Assembly (NCBI RefSeq): GCF_010500965.1
Contig: NZ_QVMI01000015.1
Coordinates: 103,726-167,725, forward strand
Direction of reading: 5' to 3'
Source: Bacteroides sp. 51
Lineage (GTDB): Bacteria > Bacteroidota > Bacteroidia > Bacteroidales > Bacteroidaceae
Length of the DNA: 64,000 nt
A program made the position numbers and the translations under genes. Positions within the stretch are counted from its first letter, which is position 1. Each line of letters starts with the position of its first letter. Below, in pieces: positions 9,379 to 18,266 of this stretch. The notes under the pieces are model-generated. The model saw nothing but the letters and a program-made list of their open reading frames with translations, was not told where the DNA came from and searched no databases.

Positions 9379-10345
9379 CCTCTAAAGACGCACTTGAACC
9401 CGATAAATTCATCTTCTCGTTTTTAATCCGTTGTATCCTTTTGTTTAATGTGTCCGGTACCATATTCATTACCGAACCGATATGAGCAGCCATGACTCTT
9501 TCTTTCATCAGTGCACATATCCGGATATCCACATCGGTCAATCGGGGATATGTCTTTCTGAGCGAAGATACGAAACCGTAGTTATCTTCTAACAAAGACA
9601 GGTAATTATTCCAATCTTGTTCCGATAAAGCAGGCTTCTCCTTCGAAACAGTCGGCAAATTATTGAAAGCGCGCACTTTCCGTATCATCTCCGAGTTGTT
9701 ATATATATGCTCCCTGGTTACTTTCATGTCTTTCCTCAGACTGACCAATTCCAGCTTCTGTTCTGAAATCGTTTTATGAGTAGCGTTCAGTTGCTTTTCC
9801 TGTTTCTCAATCTGCTTTTGGAGGATTTTATTTCTCGACTGGTAACGATATGCCAGGATGAGGCATAGAATAATCAGTATAATAGGTATTGCAAACCAAT
9901 ACCACAATGAGTTATTTTCCTGATTGTTGGCCAACAGATAATTGACGTGTGCTTTTTGTTGCGCGTCGAATGCCCGTTGATAGTCGCCTGTACGCTTGTA
10001 AAGTTCGCTTAGCCGGGTGTAAACCAGTCCGGTGAATTTGTAATCTTTGGCTTTTTCGGCTTCGGCTATTGCTTTCAGGTAATTTCCCTCGGAAAGTGAA
10101 ACATCTCCCTGACTTTCGCTCTTCCGGGCCTGATGGTAAGTGAGTAGTAATTGATAGATTGCATAATCCTTCTCGGACAAGTCCTGTGTACTATGAATCT
10201 TTCGCAGCATATATATCGCTGTATCCGGATGCTCTTCCGTCATGGAATACACAACCTCTATCTCCTTCACGTACTGCTTGTTGGGGTGACAAGCAGCGGC
10301 GAGGAAGAGTATAAAAAGATAAAACAGTATTCTCAGATTATTCAT
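9218..10345 (-). CDS. Membrane-anchored TPR regulator with C-terminal HTH, tail altered
   Basis: A 375-residue protein with a lipoprotein-like leader (LAAAC, Cys19), TPR-like helices at about 35-140, one membrane segment at about 148-168, a coiled coil at about 170-215, and a LuxR-like helix-turn-helix near 262-310 (DIRICALMKERVMAAHIGSV). This architecture is common in Bacteroidetes beside an outer-membrane receptor gene, and probably senses an envelope state and controls that partner. The natural end is probably around SGSSASLEVVL (residues 312-322). The last ~50 residues are Arg/Tyr-rich and come from barrel-gene DNA read out of frame. The DNA-binding part seems intact, so function may survive. 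Confidence 0.7.
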   Translation of the reverse strand: MNNLRILFYLFILFLAAACHPNKQYVKEIEVVYSMTEEHPDTAIYMLRKIHSTQDLSEKDYAIYQLLLTYHQARKSESQGDVSLSEGNYLKAIAEAEKAKDYKFTGLVYTRLSELYKRTGDYQRAFDAQQKAHVNYLLANNQENNSLWYWFAIPIILIILCLILAYRYQSRNKILQKQIEKQEKQLNATHKTISEQKLELVSLRKDMKVTREHIYNNSEMIRKVRAFNNLPTVSKEKPALSEQDWNNYLSLLEDNYGFVSSLRKTYPRLTDVDIRICALMKERVMAAHIGSVMNMVPDTLNKRIQRIKNEKMNLSGSSASLEVVLHGSEKRWRRLRELYIQPKSGVTLQSSRQTVCSLAYRYQQCIAFLIRVKCH

Positions 10346-10371
10346 GCCGGATCAATCACTATAATGAATTG

Positions 10372-10379
10372 CAAAGTTA
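10372..10379 (-). promoter_or_regulatory. Possible -7 box of the TPR regulator gene
   Basis: TAACTTTG on the minus strand fits TAnnTTTG and lies 26 bases before the ATG at 10345. I find no good -33 element. The rest of the gap to oadG holds only a small hairpin, GGGCG-TTTTTT-CGCC, at about 10484-10497. Confidence 0.4.
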
Positions 10380-10542
10380 TGAATTATTCGGATACTTCTC
10401 ATTTGTACTCATCCTAAACTAACGATTTAGCATTTTTTATTCCTTTTCACCTTTATACTCCAATATAAAATTGGTAAATTCGGGCGTTTTTTCGCCTTTA
10501 CGCCAAAATTAATTATAATTTATAACTCAATACTTATCTGTT

Positions 10543-10797
10543 ATGGAAAACTTGGAAACGGCATTGTTGCTTATGGTTGTGGGAATGACCACGGTATTTG
10601 CAATATTGCTTATCGTAATCTATCTGGGGAAACTCCTGATTTACTTAGTTAATAAATACGCGCCCGAAGAGGTTATACCTGTCAAGAAGGTTGCAGGCCC
10701 TGCACCTATTCCCGCCAATATACTTGCTGCTATTACAGCCGCTGTAAATGTGGTGACTTCGAACAAGGGTAAAATAGTGAAAGTAGAAAAACAGTAG
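10543..10797 (+). CDS. oadG: Oxaloacetate decarboxylase gamma-type subunit (OadG family)
   Basis: A small 84-residue membrane protein. One N-terminal transmembrane helix (about 8-35, with the conserved GMTTVFAILLIVI stretch) is followed by a charged, Ala/Pro-rich cytoplasmic tail. Subunits of this type hold the peripheral alpha chain on the membrane beta chain of sodium-translocating decarboxylases. It is the first gene of an operon with alpha and beta subunits. Methylmalonyl-CoA decarboxylase delta chains look alike, so the substrate cannot be fixed from this subunit. Confidence 0.8.
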   Translation: MENLETALLLMVVGMTTVFAILLIVIYLGKLLIYLVNKYAPEEVIPVKKVAGPAPIPANILAAITAAVNVVTSNKGKIVKVEKQ

Positions 10798-10915
10798 GGT
10801 TTGAGTTTTGAGTTTTGAGTATTGAGTTCTATCCAGACTCCCAACTCACAACTCACCACTCAAAACTCCCAACTCAAAACTCCCAACTCATAACTCATAA
10901 CTCATAACTCAAAAC
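10798..10915 (+). repeat. Hairpin-forming GAGTT/AACTC array before oadA
   Basis: The whole gap between oadG and oadA consists of repeated words. TTTGAGT-type units fill the first 30 bases; then, after a short unique middle, AACTCA/AACTCC units continue to the last base before the oadA ATG. The two halves are complementary and would form a long stem in the transcript. No Shine-Dalgarno-like sequence is present. A very similar array precedes the MFS gene at 60721-60843, in the same orientation relative to transcription. Confidence 0.8.
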
Positions 10916-12748
10916 ATGAAAAGAGAAGTAAAATTCAGCTTGGTATTCAGGGACATGTGGCAATCTGCCGGTAAATATGTTCCTCGTGTAGACCAGCTCG
11001 TAAAAGTTGCTCCGGCTATCATTGAAATGGGCTGCTTTGCCCGTGTAGAAACCAATGGCGGAGGCTTTGAACAAGTAAATTTATTGTTTGGCGAAAACCC
11101 GAATAAAGCTGTACGCGACTGGACAAAACCATTCCATGAAGCAGGCATCCAAACACACATGCTCGACCGTGCGTTGAACGGCCTGCGTATGAGTCCCGTT
11201 CCTGCCGATGTGCGTAAGCTATTCTATAAAGTAAAGAAGGCACAAGGTACAGATATTACCCGTACATTCTGCGGACTGAACGATGTTCGTAACATCATTC
11301 CTTCCATTAAATATGCCAAAGATGCCGGCATGATTTCGCAATGTGCACTTTCAATCACGCATTCGCCCATCCACACAGTAGAGTACTATACCAACATGGC
11401 GTTGGAGCTTATCGCAGCGGGGGCGGACGAAATCTGTATCAAAGACATGGCAGGTATCGGTCGCCCGGTTTCTTTAGGGAAAATCGTGGCAAATATCAAG
11501 AAAGCACATCCGGAAATTCCAATCCAATACCATAGCCATGCAGGACCAGGCTTCAATATGGCTACTATCCTTGAAGTTTGTAACGCCGGTTGCGACTATA
11601 TCGACGTAGGTATGGAACCACTTTCTTGGGGAACGGGTCATGCCGACCTTATCAGCGTGCAAGCCATGTTGAAAGATGCGGGCTATCAGGTTCCTGAAAT
11701 CAACATGGAAGCCTATATGAAGGTGCGCGGCATGGTTCAGGAATTTATGGACGACTTCCTCGGATTGTATATCAGCCCGAAAAACCGTTTGATGAACTCA
11801 TTGCTTATTGCTCCGGGACTTCCGGGCGGTATGATGGGTAGCCTTATGGCCGACCTTGAAACCAATCTGGAGTCGATCAACAAATATAAAGCGAAACGCA
11901 ACCTGCCGTTCATGACACAGGACCAACTGCTGATCAAACTCTTCGACGAAGTGGCTTATGTATGGCCTCGTGTGGGTTATCCTCCATTGGTAACGCCGTT
12001 CAGCCAGTACGTAAAGAACCTGGCGATGATGAACGTTATCGCTATGGAGAAAGGTAAAGACCGTTGGGGAATGATTGCCGATGATATCTGGGATATGATC
12101 CTGGGTAAAGCCGGACGTCTGCCGGGCACACTGGCTCCTGAAATCATTGAAAAAGCCGAACGCGAAGGACGCAAATTCTTCGATGGCGACCCACAGGAAA
12201 ACTATCCGGACTCGCTCGACAAGTATCGTAAGCTGATGAAAGAAAATAAATGGGAACTTGGCCAGGACGACGAGGAACTCTTCGAATATGCCATGCACCC
12301 GGCACAATACGAGGCTTACAAGAGCGGAAAAGCGAAAGAAGACTTCCTGGCCGATATTGCGAAGAAGAAAGCCGAAAAAAATAAAGCGCCTGAAGAAGAT
12401 GCTAAGCCTAAAACGCTGACTGTACAGGTTGACGGACAATCGTACCGTGTAACCGTGGCTTATGGTGAAGCTGAACTTCCGGCACCTGGTAGTACCGCCT
12501 CGGCACCTACAGGCGAAGGAAAAGATGTTATTTCTCCGTTGGAAGGAAAATTCTTCCTTACTAAAGATACATCCGAAACACCGCTTAAAGTAGGTGATGT
12601 AGTGAATGAAGGCGATTTGCTTTGCTATGTTGAAGCAATGAAAACTTACAATGCCATCCGTGCTGAGTTCGGTGGAACGGTAACCGCCATCTTGGCCAAC
12701 CCGGGAGACACAGTTTCAGAAGATGACGTATTAATGAAGATACAGTAA
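10916..12748 (+). CDS. oadA: Biotin-dependent decarboxylase alpha subunit (OadA-like)
   Basis: A 610-residue cytoplasmic carboxyltransferase subunit. It has an HMGL-like TIM barrel at about 1-300 (RDMWQSAGKYVPR near the start, CIKDMAGIGRPV in the middle), a PYC/OADA conserved region to about 460, a charged linker, and a biotinyl domain at about 540-610. The biotin-accepting Lys576 sits in VEAMKTYNAI; the residue after it is Thr where most biotin domains have Met. The protein removes CO2 from a carboxylated acid and hands it via biotin to the beta subunit. Oxaloacetate is the likely substrate, but pyruvate-carboxylase subunit B or a methylmalonyl-CoA enzyme cannot be excluded. Its stop overlaps the oadB start by one base. 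Confidence 0.9.
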   Translation: MKREVKFSLVFRDMWQSAGKYVPRVDQLVKVAPAIIEMGCFARVETNGGGFEQVNLLFGENPNKAVRDWTKPFHEAGIQTHMLDRALNGLRMSPVPADVRKLFYKVKKAQGTDITRTFCGLNDVRNIIPSIKYAKDAGMISQCALSITHSPIHTVEYYTNMALELIAAGADEICIKDMAGIGRPVSLGKIVANIKKAHPEIPIQYHSHAGPGFNMATILEVCNAGCDYIDVGMEPLSWGTGHADLISVQAMLKDAGYQVPEINMEAYMKVRGMVQEFMDDFLGLYISPKNRLMNSLLIAPGLPGGMMGSLMADLETNLESINKYKAKRNLPFMTQDQLLIKLFDEVAYVWPRVGYPPLVTPFSQYVKNLAMMNVIAMEKGKDRWGMIADDIWDMILGKAGRLPGTLAPEIIEKAEREGRKFFDGDPQENYPDSLDKYRKLMKENKWELGQDDEELFEYAMHPAQYEAYKSGKAKEDFLADIAKKKAEKNKAPEEDAKPKTLTVQVDGQSYRVTVAYGEAELPAPGSTASAPTGEGKDVISPLEGKFFLTKDTSETPLKVGDVVNEGDLLCYVEAMKTYNAIRAEFGGTVTAILANPGDTVSEDDVLMKIQ

Positions 12749-13983
12749 TGGGGGATATATTTGAAAGATTATATGATATGACTGCTTTCAGCAATATAAT
12801 TGCCGAACCGCAGTTCCTGGTAATGTATCTCATTGCTTTTATTCTACTTTATTTAGGAATTAAAAAGCAATACGAGCCATTACTGCTTGTGCCTATTGCT
12901 TTCGGCGTGTTGCTGGCCAATTTCCCCGGCGGGGAAATGGGAATTACCCAGGCCGACGAAAACGGTATGGTATTAATAAACGGTGTAATGAAGAATATCT
13001 GGGAGATGCCCTTACATGATATTGCGCATGAAATGGGTATCATGAACTTCCTTTATTACATGTTGATAAAGACCGGATTCCTTCCTCCAATCATTTTTAT
13101 GGGCGTTGGTGCGTTGACCGATTTTGGTCCGATGCTTCGCAACCTGCGTCTTTCTATCTTCGGTGCTGCTGCCCAGTTGGGTATCTTTACCGTACTGTTG
13201 GTGGCTATCCTGATGGGATTCACACCACAGGAAGCAGCTTCGCTTGGTATTATTGGCGGTGCGGATGGCCCGACGGCAATCTTTACTACCATTAAACTGG
13301 CCCCACATTTGTTAGGTCCTATTGCTATTGCAGCCTATTCGTATATGGCGCTTGTACCGGTTATTATTCCATTGGTCGTGCGAATCTTCTGTTCCAAGAA
13401 GGAACTTATGATCAATATGAAGGAACAGGAAAAAGCCCATCCTTCGAAAACCGATATACGGAACATGCGTGTACTGAAGATTATCTTCCCTATCGCTGTA
13501 ACTACGGTTGTTGCACTGTTCGTTCCTAGTGCGGTGCCATTGATTGGTATGTTGATGTTCGGTAACCTGGTGAAAGAAATCGGTGCCAATACCTTCCGCT
13601 TGTTCGATGCTGCCTCCAATAGTATCATGAATGCTGCAACTATTTTCCTGGGACTATGTGTTGGAGCTACCATGACTACTGATGCGTTTCTGAACTGGAC
13701 AACTATCGGTATCGTGGTTGGTGGGTTCCTTGCATTTGCATTATCTATTATGGGTGGTATTCTGTTAGTGAAACTATTCAACCTGTTCACAAAGAAGAAG
13801 ATCAATCCGTTGATTGGTGCAACCGGGTTGAGTGCTGTGCCTATGGCAAGCCGTGTGGCGAATGAAATTGCTTTGAAATATGATTCAAAGAATCACGTAT
13901 TGCAGTATTGCATGGCTAGTAACATTTCGGGTGTTATTGGTTCGGCGGTAGCGGCAGGGGTGTTGATTTCATTCCTGGGATAA
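12748..13983 (+). CDS. oadB: Sodium-ion-translocating decarboxylase beta subunit
   Basis: A 411-residue integral membrane protein with many hydrophobic helices. It contains the family hallmark GIIGGADGPTAIFTTIKLAP, whose Asp takes part in sodium/proton coupling. The subunit decarboxylates carboxybiotin and pumps sodium out, conserving decarboxylation energy as a sodium gradient. Its ATG overlaps the oadA stop (TAATG), so the two are translationally coupled. A terminator follows about 20 bases after the stop. Confidence 0.95.
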   Translation: MGDIFERLYDMTAFSNIIAEPQFLVMYLIAFILLYLGIKKQYEPLLLVPIAFGVLLANFPGGEMGITQADENGMVLINGVMKNIWEMPLHDIAHEMGIMNFLYYMLIKTGFLPPIIFMGVGALTDFGPMLRNLRLSIFGAAAQLGIFTVLLVAILMGFTPQEAASLGIIGGADGPTAIFTTIKLAPHLLGPIAIAAYSYMALVPVIIPLVVRIFCSKKELMINMKEQEKAHPSKTDIRNMRVLKIIFPIAVTTVVALFVPSAVPLIGMLMFGNLVKEIGANTFRLFDAASNSIMNAATIFLGLCVGATMTTDAFLNWTTIGIVVGGFLAFALSIMGGILLVKLFNLFTKKKINPLIGATGLSAVPMASRVANEIALKYDSKNHVLQYCMASNISGVIGSAVAAGVLISFLG

Positions 13984-14002
13984 AACATTAAACTCATATC
14001 AT

Positions 14003-14047
14003 AATAGCTCTTTGAAATTTCTTGAATTTCGAAGAGCTATTCTTTTT
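14003..14047 (+). terminator. Terminator after oadB
   Basis: AATAGCTCTT at 14003-14012 pairs with AAGAGCTATT at 14032-14041; the intervening bases extend the stem (GAAATT/AATTTC). TCTTTTTAT follows, a good intrinsic terminator for the oad operon. Confidence 0.85.
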
Positions 14048-14066
14048 ATATATAGTCGCTTTTTAG

Positions 14067-14074
14067 TATCTTCG
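14067..14074 (+). promoter_or_regulatory. Possible -7 box of the hybrid two-component gene
   Basis: TATCTTCG is one base off TAnnTTTG and lies 34 bases before the ATG at 14109. I see no convincing -33 element. Confidence 0.35.
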
Positions 14075-14108
14075 CAATCTATCCGTTAAACCAGAATCTA
14101 GATACAAT

Positions 14109-17100
14109 ATGCCGTTTATGATCCAATTAAATAGGCAGGGGCAAGTAATAATAGTCATATTATTCATTTTACTCTCCACACTTTATCCCCAACAGATACA
14201 AGGCTCTTCTTTTATATCTTTTAAATCTTATCAGATAGAAGATGGATTATCGCACAATACCGTATGGTGTTCCATACAAGATAGCTATGGCTTTATATGG
14301 TTTGGCACAAGCGATGGTTTGAACTGTTATAATGGCCAGGAAAATAAAGTATATAAGAATGAACTGAATAATCCGTTTTCTATAGAGAATAATTATATCC
14401 AATCGCTGTTCGAGTTGGAAGATCATAATATTTTAGTCGGAACAAACTCCGGATTATATCTATACGAGAGGGACACAGAACGCTTTACCTATTTTGATGT
14501 ACAAACGGAATATGGCGTAACCATCAGTAGCAGTATAAAAAAAATAATAAGGTCGCGCAATGGATTACTTTGGATTACTACGATGGGGCAGGGCTTCTTT
14601 GTTTATGATCCGTCTACCCGGCAATTGAAACAAAACAGTTTGTACACTACGTTTGTTTGCGACATTTGCCAGGACCAATCCGGCGATATATATATTGCTT
14701 CTTTACAGCAAGGGCTGTTTTGTTTTAATGAAGAGGGGGTATTGTTAGAGAGCTATCGGCTAAAACCGGGGATGATCGATAATGATGATTATAAGATTAA
14801 CTGTTTATTCGCTCTCGGCGAAGATGTTTGGGTGGGTATGGCAAGCAATCAGATACTCCGGTTTAATAAAGAGGAGAAAGCGAAAGAACATTTTACGGTT
14901 TCAACATCTGGCGTAGAGAACGTGCAATGTATTATGGAGTACGATTCGACAAGGATTCTGGTGGGGAGTGACGACGGGTTGTATCTTTTCGATTATAAGA
15001 ACAAATCTGCCGAACGCTTAGACGATCCTTTAGGAATAGAACGCATGAGCGATCAGACCGTCAATGCCATGATGAAAGATGCAGAAGGTGGAATCTGGAT
15101 ATTAACCAATCTGGGAGGGGCGAACTATATCGCCAAATCGACCAAGCAATTTTATCACTTTGCTTCTAATAATGCGAAAGAGGCCATCGGCTCCGGAAAG
15201 GTTATCGGCCCGTTTTGTGAAGATGCTTCCGGTACGATCTGGATAGGAACACGCAGAGGGTTGTGCTCTTTTAATAAGGAATCAAAGAAAGTCCTGTATC
15301 ATCCTATGGATGGAACCATTGATAAAAAGCATTATGATGTGCGGTCGTTAATGATGGATGACGACCAGATGTGGATAGGGACTTCGGGTAATGGGTTGTT
15401 CGTAATGAATATGCTTACCCGGAAGGTAAAAAGGTATGTGCATTCTCAGGATATGCCAAATTCTATTTGCGGTGATGATGTATTGTCGGTTTATAAAACA
15501 AAGAATGGAGACATATACGTAGGAACGAGTTGGGGGCTATGCCGCTACGATAGAAATCATGATAATTTCATCATAGTTATTGCCGTAGGTATGATGGTGT
15601 CTGTGGTGGATATCTACGAAGATATGTACGGCTACTTATGGATCGGGACTTCAAACAGTGGTGTATTCCGTTTGAATATAAGTAATGGCGAGTGGAAACA
15701 TTTCCACCATATTGCCGGCGATAGTTCTTCTATCATCTCGAACTCTATTATTACGTTGTTTGAAGATTCGCGGGGAACGATGTGGTTCGGAACCGATGGG
15801 CGGGGGCTGTGCTCGTTCGACAGGGAGACGGAATCTTTTATAGACTTCGATCCCGGCAATAACCTTATCTCCAATAAAGTTATTTATGCTATCGAAGAAG
15901 ATACGGGCGGGGATTTCTGGATATCGAATAATGCCGGACTCGTTAGGGTTAATCCAATGAGTAAGCGTAACCCCCGGAAGTTTACGGTCAATGACGGATT
16001 GCAAAGTAACCAGTTTAATTTCCGTTCTTCACTTAAATCATCGGACGGGTATTTGTTTTTTGGCGGTATCAATGGTTTCAATATATTTGCTCCCAGAACG
16101 TTTACCGATAATACGTATATACCTCCTGTTTACATCACCGATATAAACTTTCCGCATCTGGACGAGCATCTTACGAAAAGGGATATTCTGCAATTTGATG
16201 CTCCGGTTTATATGGTTCCTCAAATCGCCATACCCTATCAGCACAATAGCTTTTCGCTTAATTTTGCTTCCCTTAGTTATGAAGCTCCTACAAACAACCG
16301 GTATTCGTATATTCTGCATGGAATAGATAAAGACTGGATTCATGACACGGAAGTATCTACGGCTTTCTATACCGATTTGCCCCCGGGTGAGTATAAGTTT
16401 GAGGTTCGCGGTTCGAATAACGATGGGGTGTGGAATGATAAAAGTGCTACGCTAACCATTATCATTATTCCCCCCTGGTGGAGGAGTACCATAGCCTATC
16501 TTATTTATATCGCTTTCATTCTCGGATTGGTTGCTTATCTGGCGTGGAGATGGAACAAGTATATCAAATTGAAGTATAAAAGGCGGATGGAAGATTTTCA
16601 GGCAGTAAAGGAGAAGGAAATCTATGAATCAAAGATCAATTTCTTTATTAATCTGGTACATGAAATACGTACTCCTTTAAGCCTGATCAAGTTGCCTCTC
16701 GAGAAATTGCAGGAAGAATCAGATTCGAAATACCTATCTGTTATAGATAAGAATGTGAATTATCTGCTGGGCATAACCAATCAGTTACTGGACTTCCAGA
16801 AAATGGAGAGTGGTATGTATAACCAGAATCTCAATAAGTGTAATGTAAAGCAGTTGACGGAATATATTTGCCAACAGTTTATTGCTTCTGCCGAGTTGAA
16901 AGGTATAGCGTTGACTTTTCAGCTTCCCGAAGAAGATGTTGTAACAGTTACGGATAGGGATAAAATAAGTAAAATACTGGTTAATCTGATCAGCAATGCG
17001 ATTAAGTATGCCCGTTCGCGCATAGAAGTAAAGCTGTACTTGTCGGGTGAGGTTTTCGGTATCGTAGTAAGCGATGATGGTCCGGGTATACCGCTTCCGG

Positions 17101-18131
17101 AGAGAGATAAAATATTTGAGCCGTTTTATCAGGTTCAGGATCGTAAATCTGCCCAGGCGGGTACTGGTATCGGATTGGCATTCTCGAAGAATCTGGTGGA
17201 GAGTTTAAACGGTGCGTTGAGTATGGAAGATAACGCATGGGGCGGTTCAACTTTTGTGCTTTCGTTGCCTGTGGGGAACGTGGAGGATATTCAGAAAGAA
17301 ACAATGATATCAGAAGAACTTATTCGGGATATATCCGAAGAGGGGGAAACGGAACATTTTGACTTGCAAAAGCGAAAGTTTACCGTGCTGTTGGTTGAGG
17401 ATAACATTGATCTTTTGAATCTTACATCCGAGTCTCTGAATGAATGGTTCCATATACTTAAAGCGCATAATGGAAAGGAGGCGTTGGAGATATTGTCCGG
17501 AGAAAGTCCGGATGTAATCGTGAGTGACATCATGATGCCAGACATGGATGGGCTGGAACTTTGTAGCCGGATAAAGGAAGATATTCTTTACTCCCATATT
17601 CCGATCGTTTTGCTTACTGCGAAAACGAATATAGAAGCAAAAACCGAGGCTTTTGAATGTGGTGCGGATGCTTATGTGGAAAAACCGTTCTCTATCAAAC
17701 AATTACGTGGACAAATAGAGAATTTATTGAAACTGCGATTGGCTTATCATAGGGTAATGATCAATTTGTCGGGCGAAAATAAAGTTGAATTGCAGGGAGT
17801 GGTATCTCAGAAGGACCGTGAGTTGATGATAGAGATTAAACAGGCTGTAGAAGAGCAACTTTCGGATGAGAATTTCTCTGTTGATAGTTTGGCTGAGATC
17901 TTAAATATGAGCCGTTCGAGCTTTTATCGCAAGATCAAGGCACTGACAGGAATGCCGCCGAACGATTATCTGAAAGTGATACGCTTGAATAAAGCTGCCG
18001 AATTATTGAAGCAGGGCATGGGCATTTCCGAAGTATATGAAAAGGTTGGCTTTAGTTCTTCTTCTTATTTTGCAAAGTGTTTCAAAACTCAGTTTGGCAT
18101 GCTTCCTAAGGAATATGTTGACCAGAAATAA
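14109..18131 (+). CDS. Hybrid two-component system sensor/regulator (HTCS) of the PUL
   Basis: One 1340-residue inner-membrane polypeptide joins sensor, kinase and DNA-binding regulator. Order: signal/anchor helix (about 12-30); periplasmic propeller repeats of the W-I-G-T-x-x-G-L type (about 35-650); Y_Y_Y domain (about 700-785); membrane helix 794-813; histidine kinase with phospho-acceptor His851 in NLVHEIRTPLSL; ATPase with DDGPG at 989-993; receiver with phospho-Asp1140 in IVSDIMMPDMDG; AraC-type HTH (about 1235-1338). Such proteins bind an oligosaccharide breakdown product outside and activate the neighbouring SusC/D genes. The convergent PUL just downstream is the obvious target. All catalytic residues I can check are present. 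Confidence 0.96.
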   Translation: MPFMIQLNRQGQVIIVILFILLSTLYPQQIQGSSFISFKSYQIEDGLSHNTVWCSIQDSYGFIWFGTSDGLNCYNGQENKVYKNELNNPFSIENNYIQSLFELEDHNILVGTNSGLYLYERDTERFTYFDVQTEYGVTISSSIKKIIRSRNGLLWITTMGQGFFVYDPSTRQLKQNSLYTTFVCDICQDQSGDIYIASLQQGLFCFNEEGVLLESYRLKPGMIDNDDYKINCLFALGEDVWVGMASNQILRFNKEEKAKEHFTVSTSGVENVQCIMEYDSTRILVGSDDGLYLFDYKNKSAERLDDPLGIERMSDQTVNAMMKDAEGGIWILTNLGGANYIAKSTKQFYHFASNNAKEAIGSGKVIGPFCEDASGTIWIGTRRGLCSFNKESKKVLYHPMDGTIDKKHYDVRSLMMDDDQMWIGTSGNGLFVMNMLTRKVKRYVHSQDMPNSICGDDVLSVYKTKNGDIYVGTSWGLCRYDRNHDNFIIVIAVGMMVSVVDIYEDMYGYLWIGTSNSGVFRLNISNGEWKHFHHIAGDSSSIISNSIITLFEDSRGTMWFGTDGRGLCSFDRETESFIDFDPGNNLISNKVIYAIEEDTGGDFWISNNAGLVRVNPMSKRNPRKFTVNDGLQSNQFNFRSSLKSSDGYLFFGGINGFNIFAPRTFTDNTYIPPVYITDINFPHLDEHLTKRDILQFDAPVYMVPQIAIPYQHNSFSLNFASLSYEAPTNNRYSYILHGIDKDWIHDTEVSTAFYTDLPPGEYKFEVRGSNNDGVWNDKSATLTIIIIPPWWRSTIAYLIYIAFILGLVAYLAWRWNKYIKLKYKRRMEDFQAVKEKEIYESKINFFINLVHEIRTPLSLIKLPLEKLQEESDSKYLSVIDKNVNYLLGITNQLLDFQKMESGMYNQNLNKCNVKQLTEYICQQFIASAELKGIALTFQLPEEDVVTVTDRDKISKILVNLISNAIKYARSRIEVKLYLSGEVFGIVVSDDGPGIPLPERDKIFEPFYQVQDRKSAQAGTGIGLAFSKNLVESLNGALSMEDNAWGGSTFVLSLPVGNVEDIQKETMISEELIRDISEEGETEHFDLQKRKFTVLLVEDNIDLLNLTSESLNEWFHILKAHNGKEALEILSGESPDVIVSDIMMPDMDGLELCSRIKEDILYSHIPIVLLTAKTNIEAKTEAFECGADAYVEKPFSIKQLRGQIENLLKLRLAYHRVMINLSGENKVELQGVVSQKDRELMIEIKQAVEEQLSDENFSVDSLAEILNMSRSSFYRKIKALTGMPPNDYLKVIRLNKAAELLKQGMGISEVYEKVGFSSSSYFAKCFKTQFGMLPKEYVDQK

Positions 18132-18213
18132 TGCATTGAGTTATTCTCATAATGCATTGAGTTATTGAAATAACTCATTGAGTTGTGCGCATAACTCAAC
18201 GGGTTATGAAAAG
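18129..18213 (+). repeat. Four tandem 21-bp repeats starting at the HTCS stop codon (array B)
   Basis: Units start at 18129/18130, 18151, 18172 and 18193, exactly 21 bases apart. They begin TAATGCATTGAGTTATT in copies 1 and 2, TAACTCATTGAGTTGTG in copy 3 and TAACTCAACGGGTTATG in copy 4. The first unit uses the TAA stop codon of the HTCS gene. Copy 3 holds the dyad AACTCA-T-TGAGTT. The unit sequence is unrelated to arrays A, C, D and E, but the period is nearly the same. Confidence 0.85.
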
Positions 18214-18220
18214 GTAAAAT

Positions 18221-18254
18221 AAAGGGCGGCAATTGATTTGAATTGCCACCCTTT
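18221..18254. terminator. Bidirectional terminator between HTCS and PUL
   Basis: AAAGGGCGGCAATT at 18221-18234 pairs with AATTGCCACCCTTT at 18241-18254 with one mismatch. The A/T-rich flanks can serve both convergent transcripts. Confidence 0.8.
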
Positions 18255-18266
18255 AAAATCAAATAA

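Noticed and set aside
14109-18131. Separate genes for sensor, kinase and regulator
   Set aside because: The frame is continuous for 1340 codons with all domains in the normal order of hybrid two-component systems; no internal stop or frameshift is seen.
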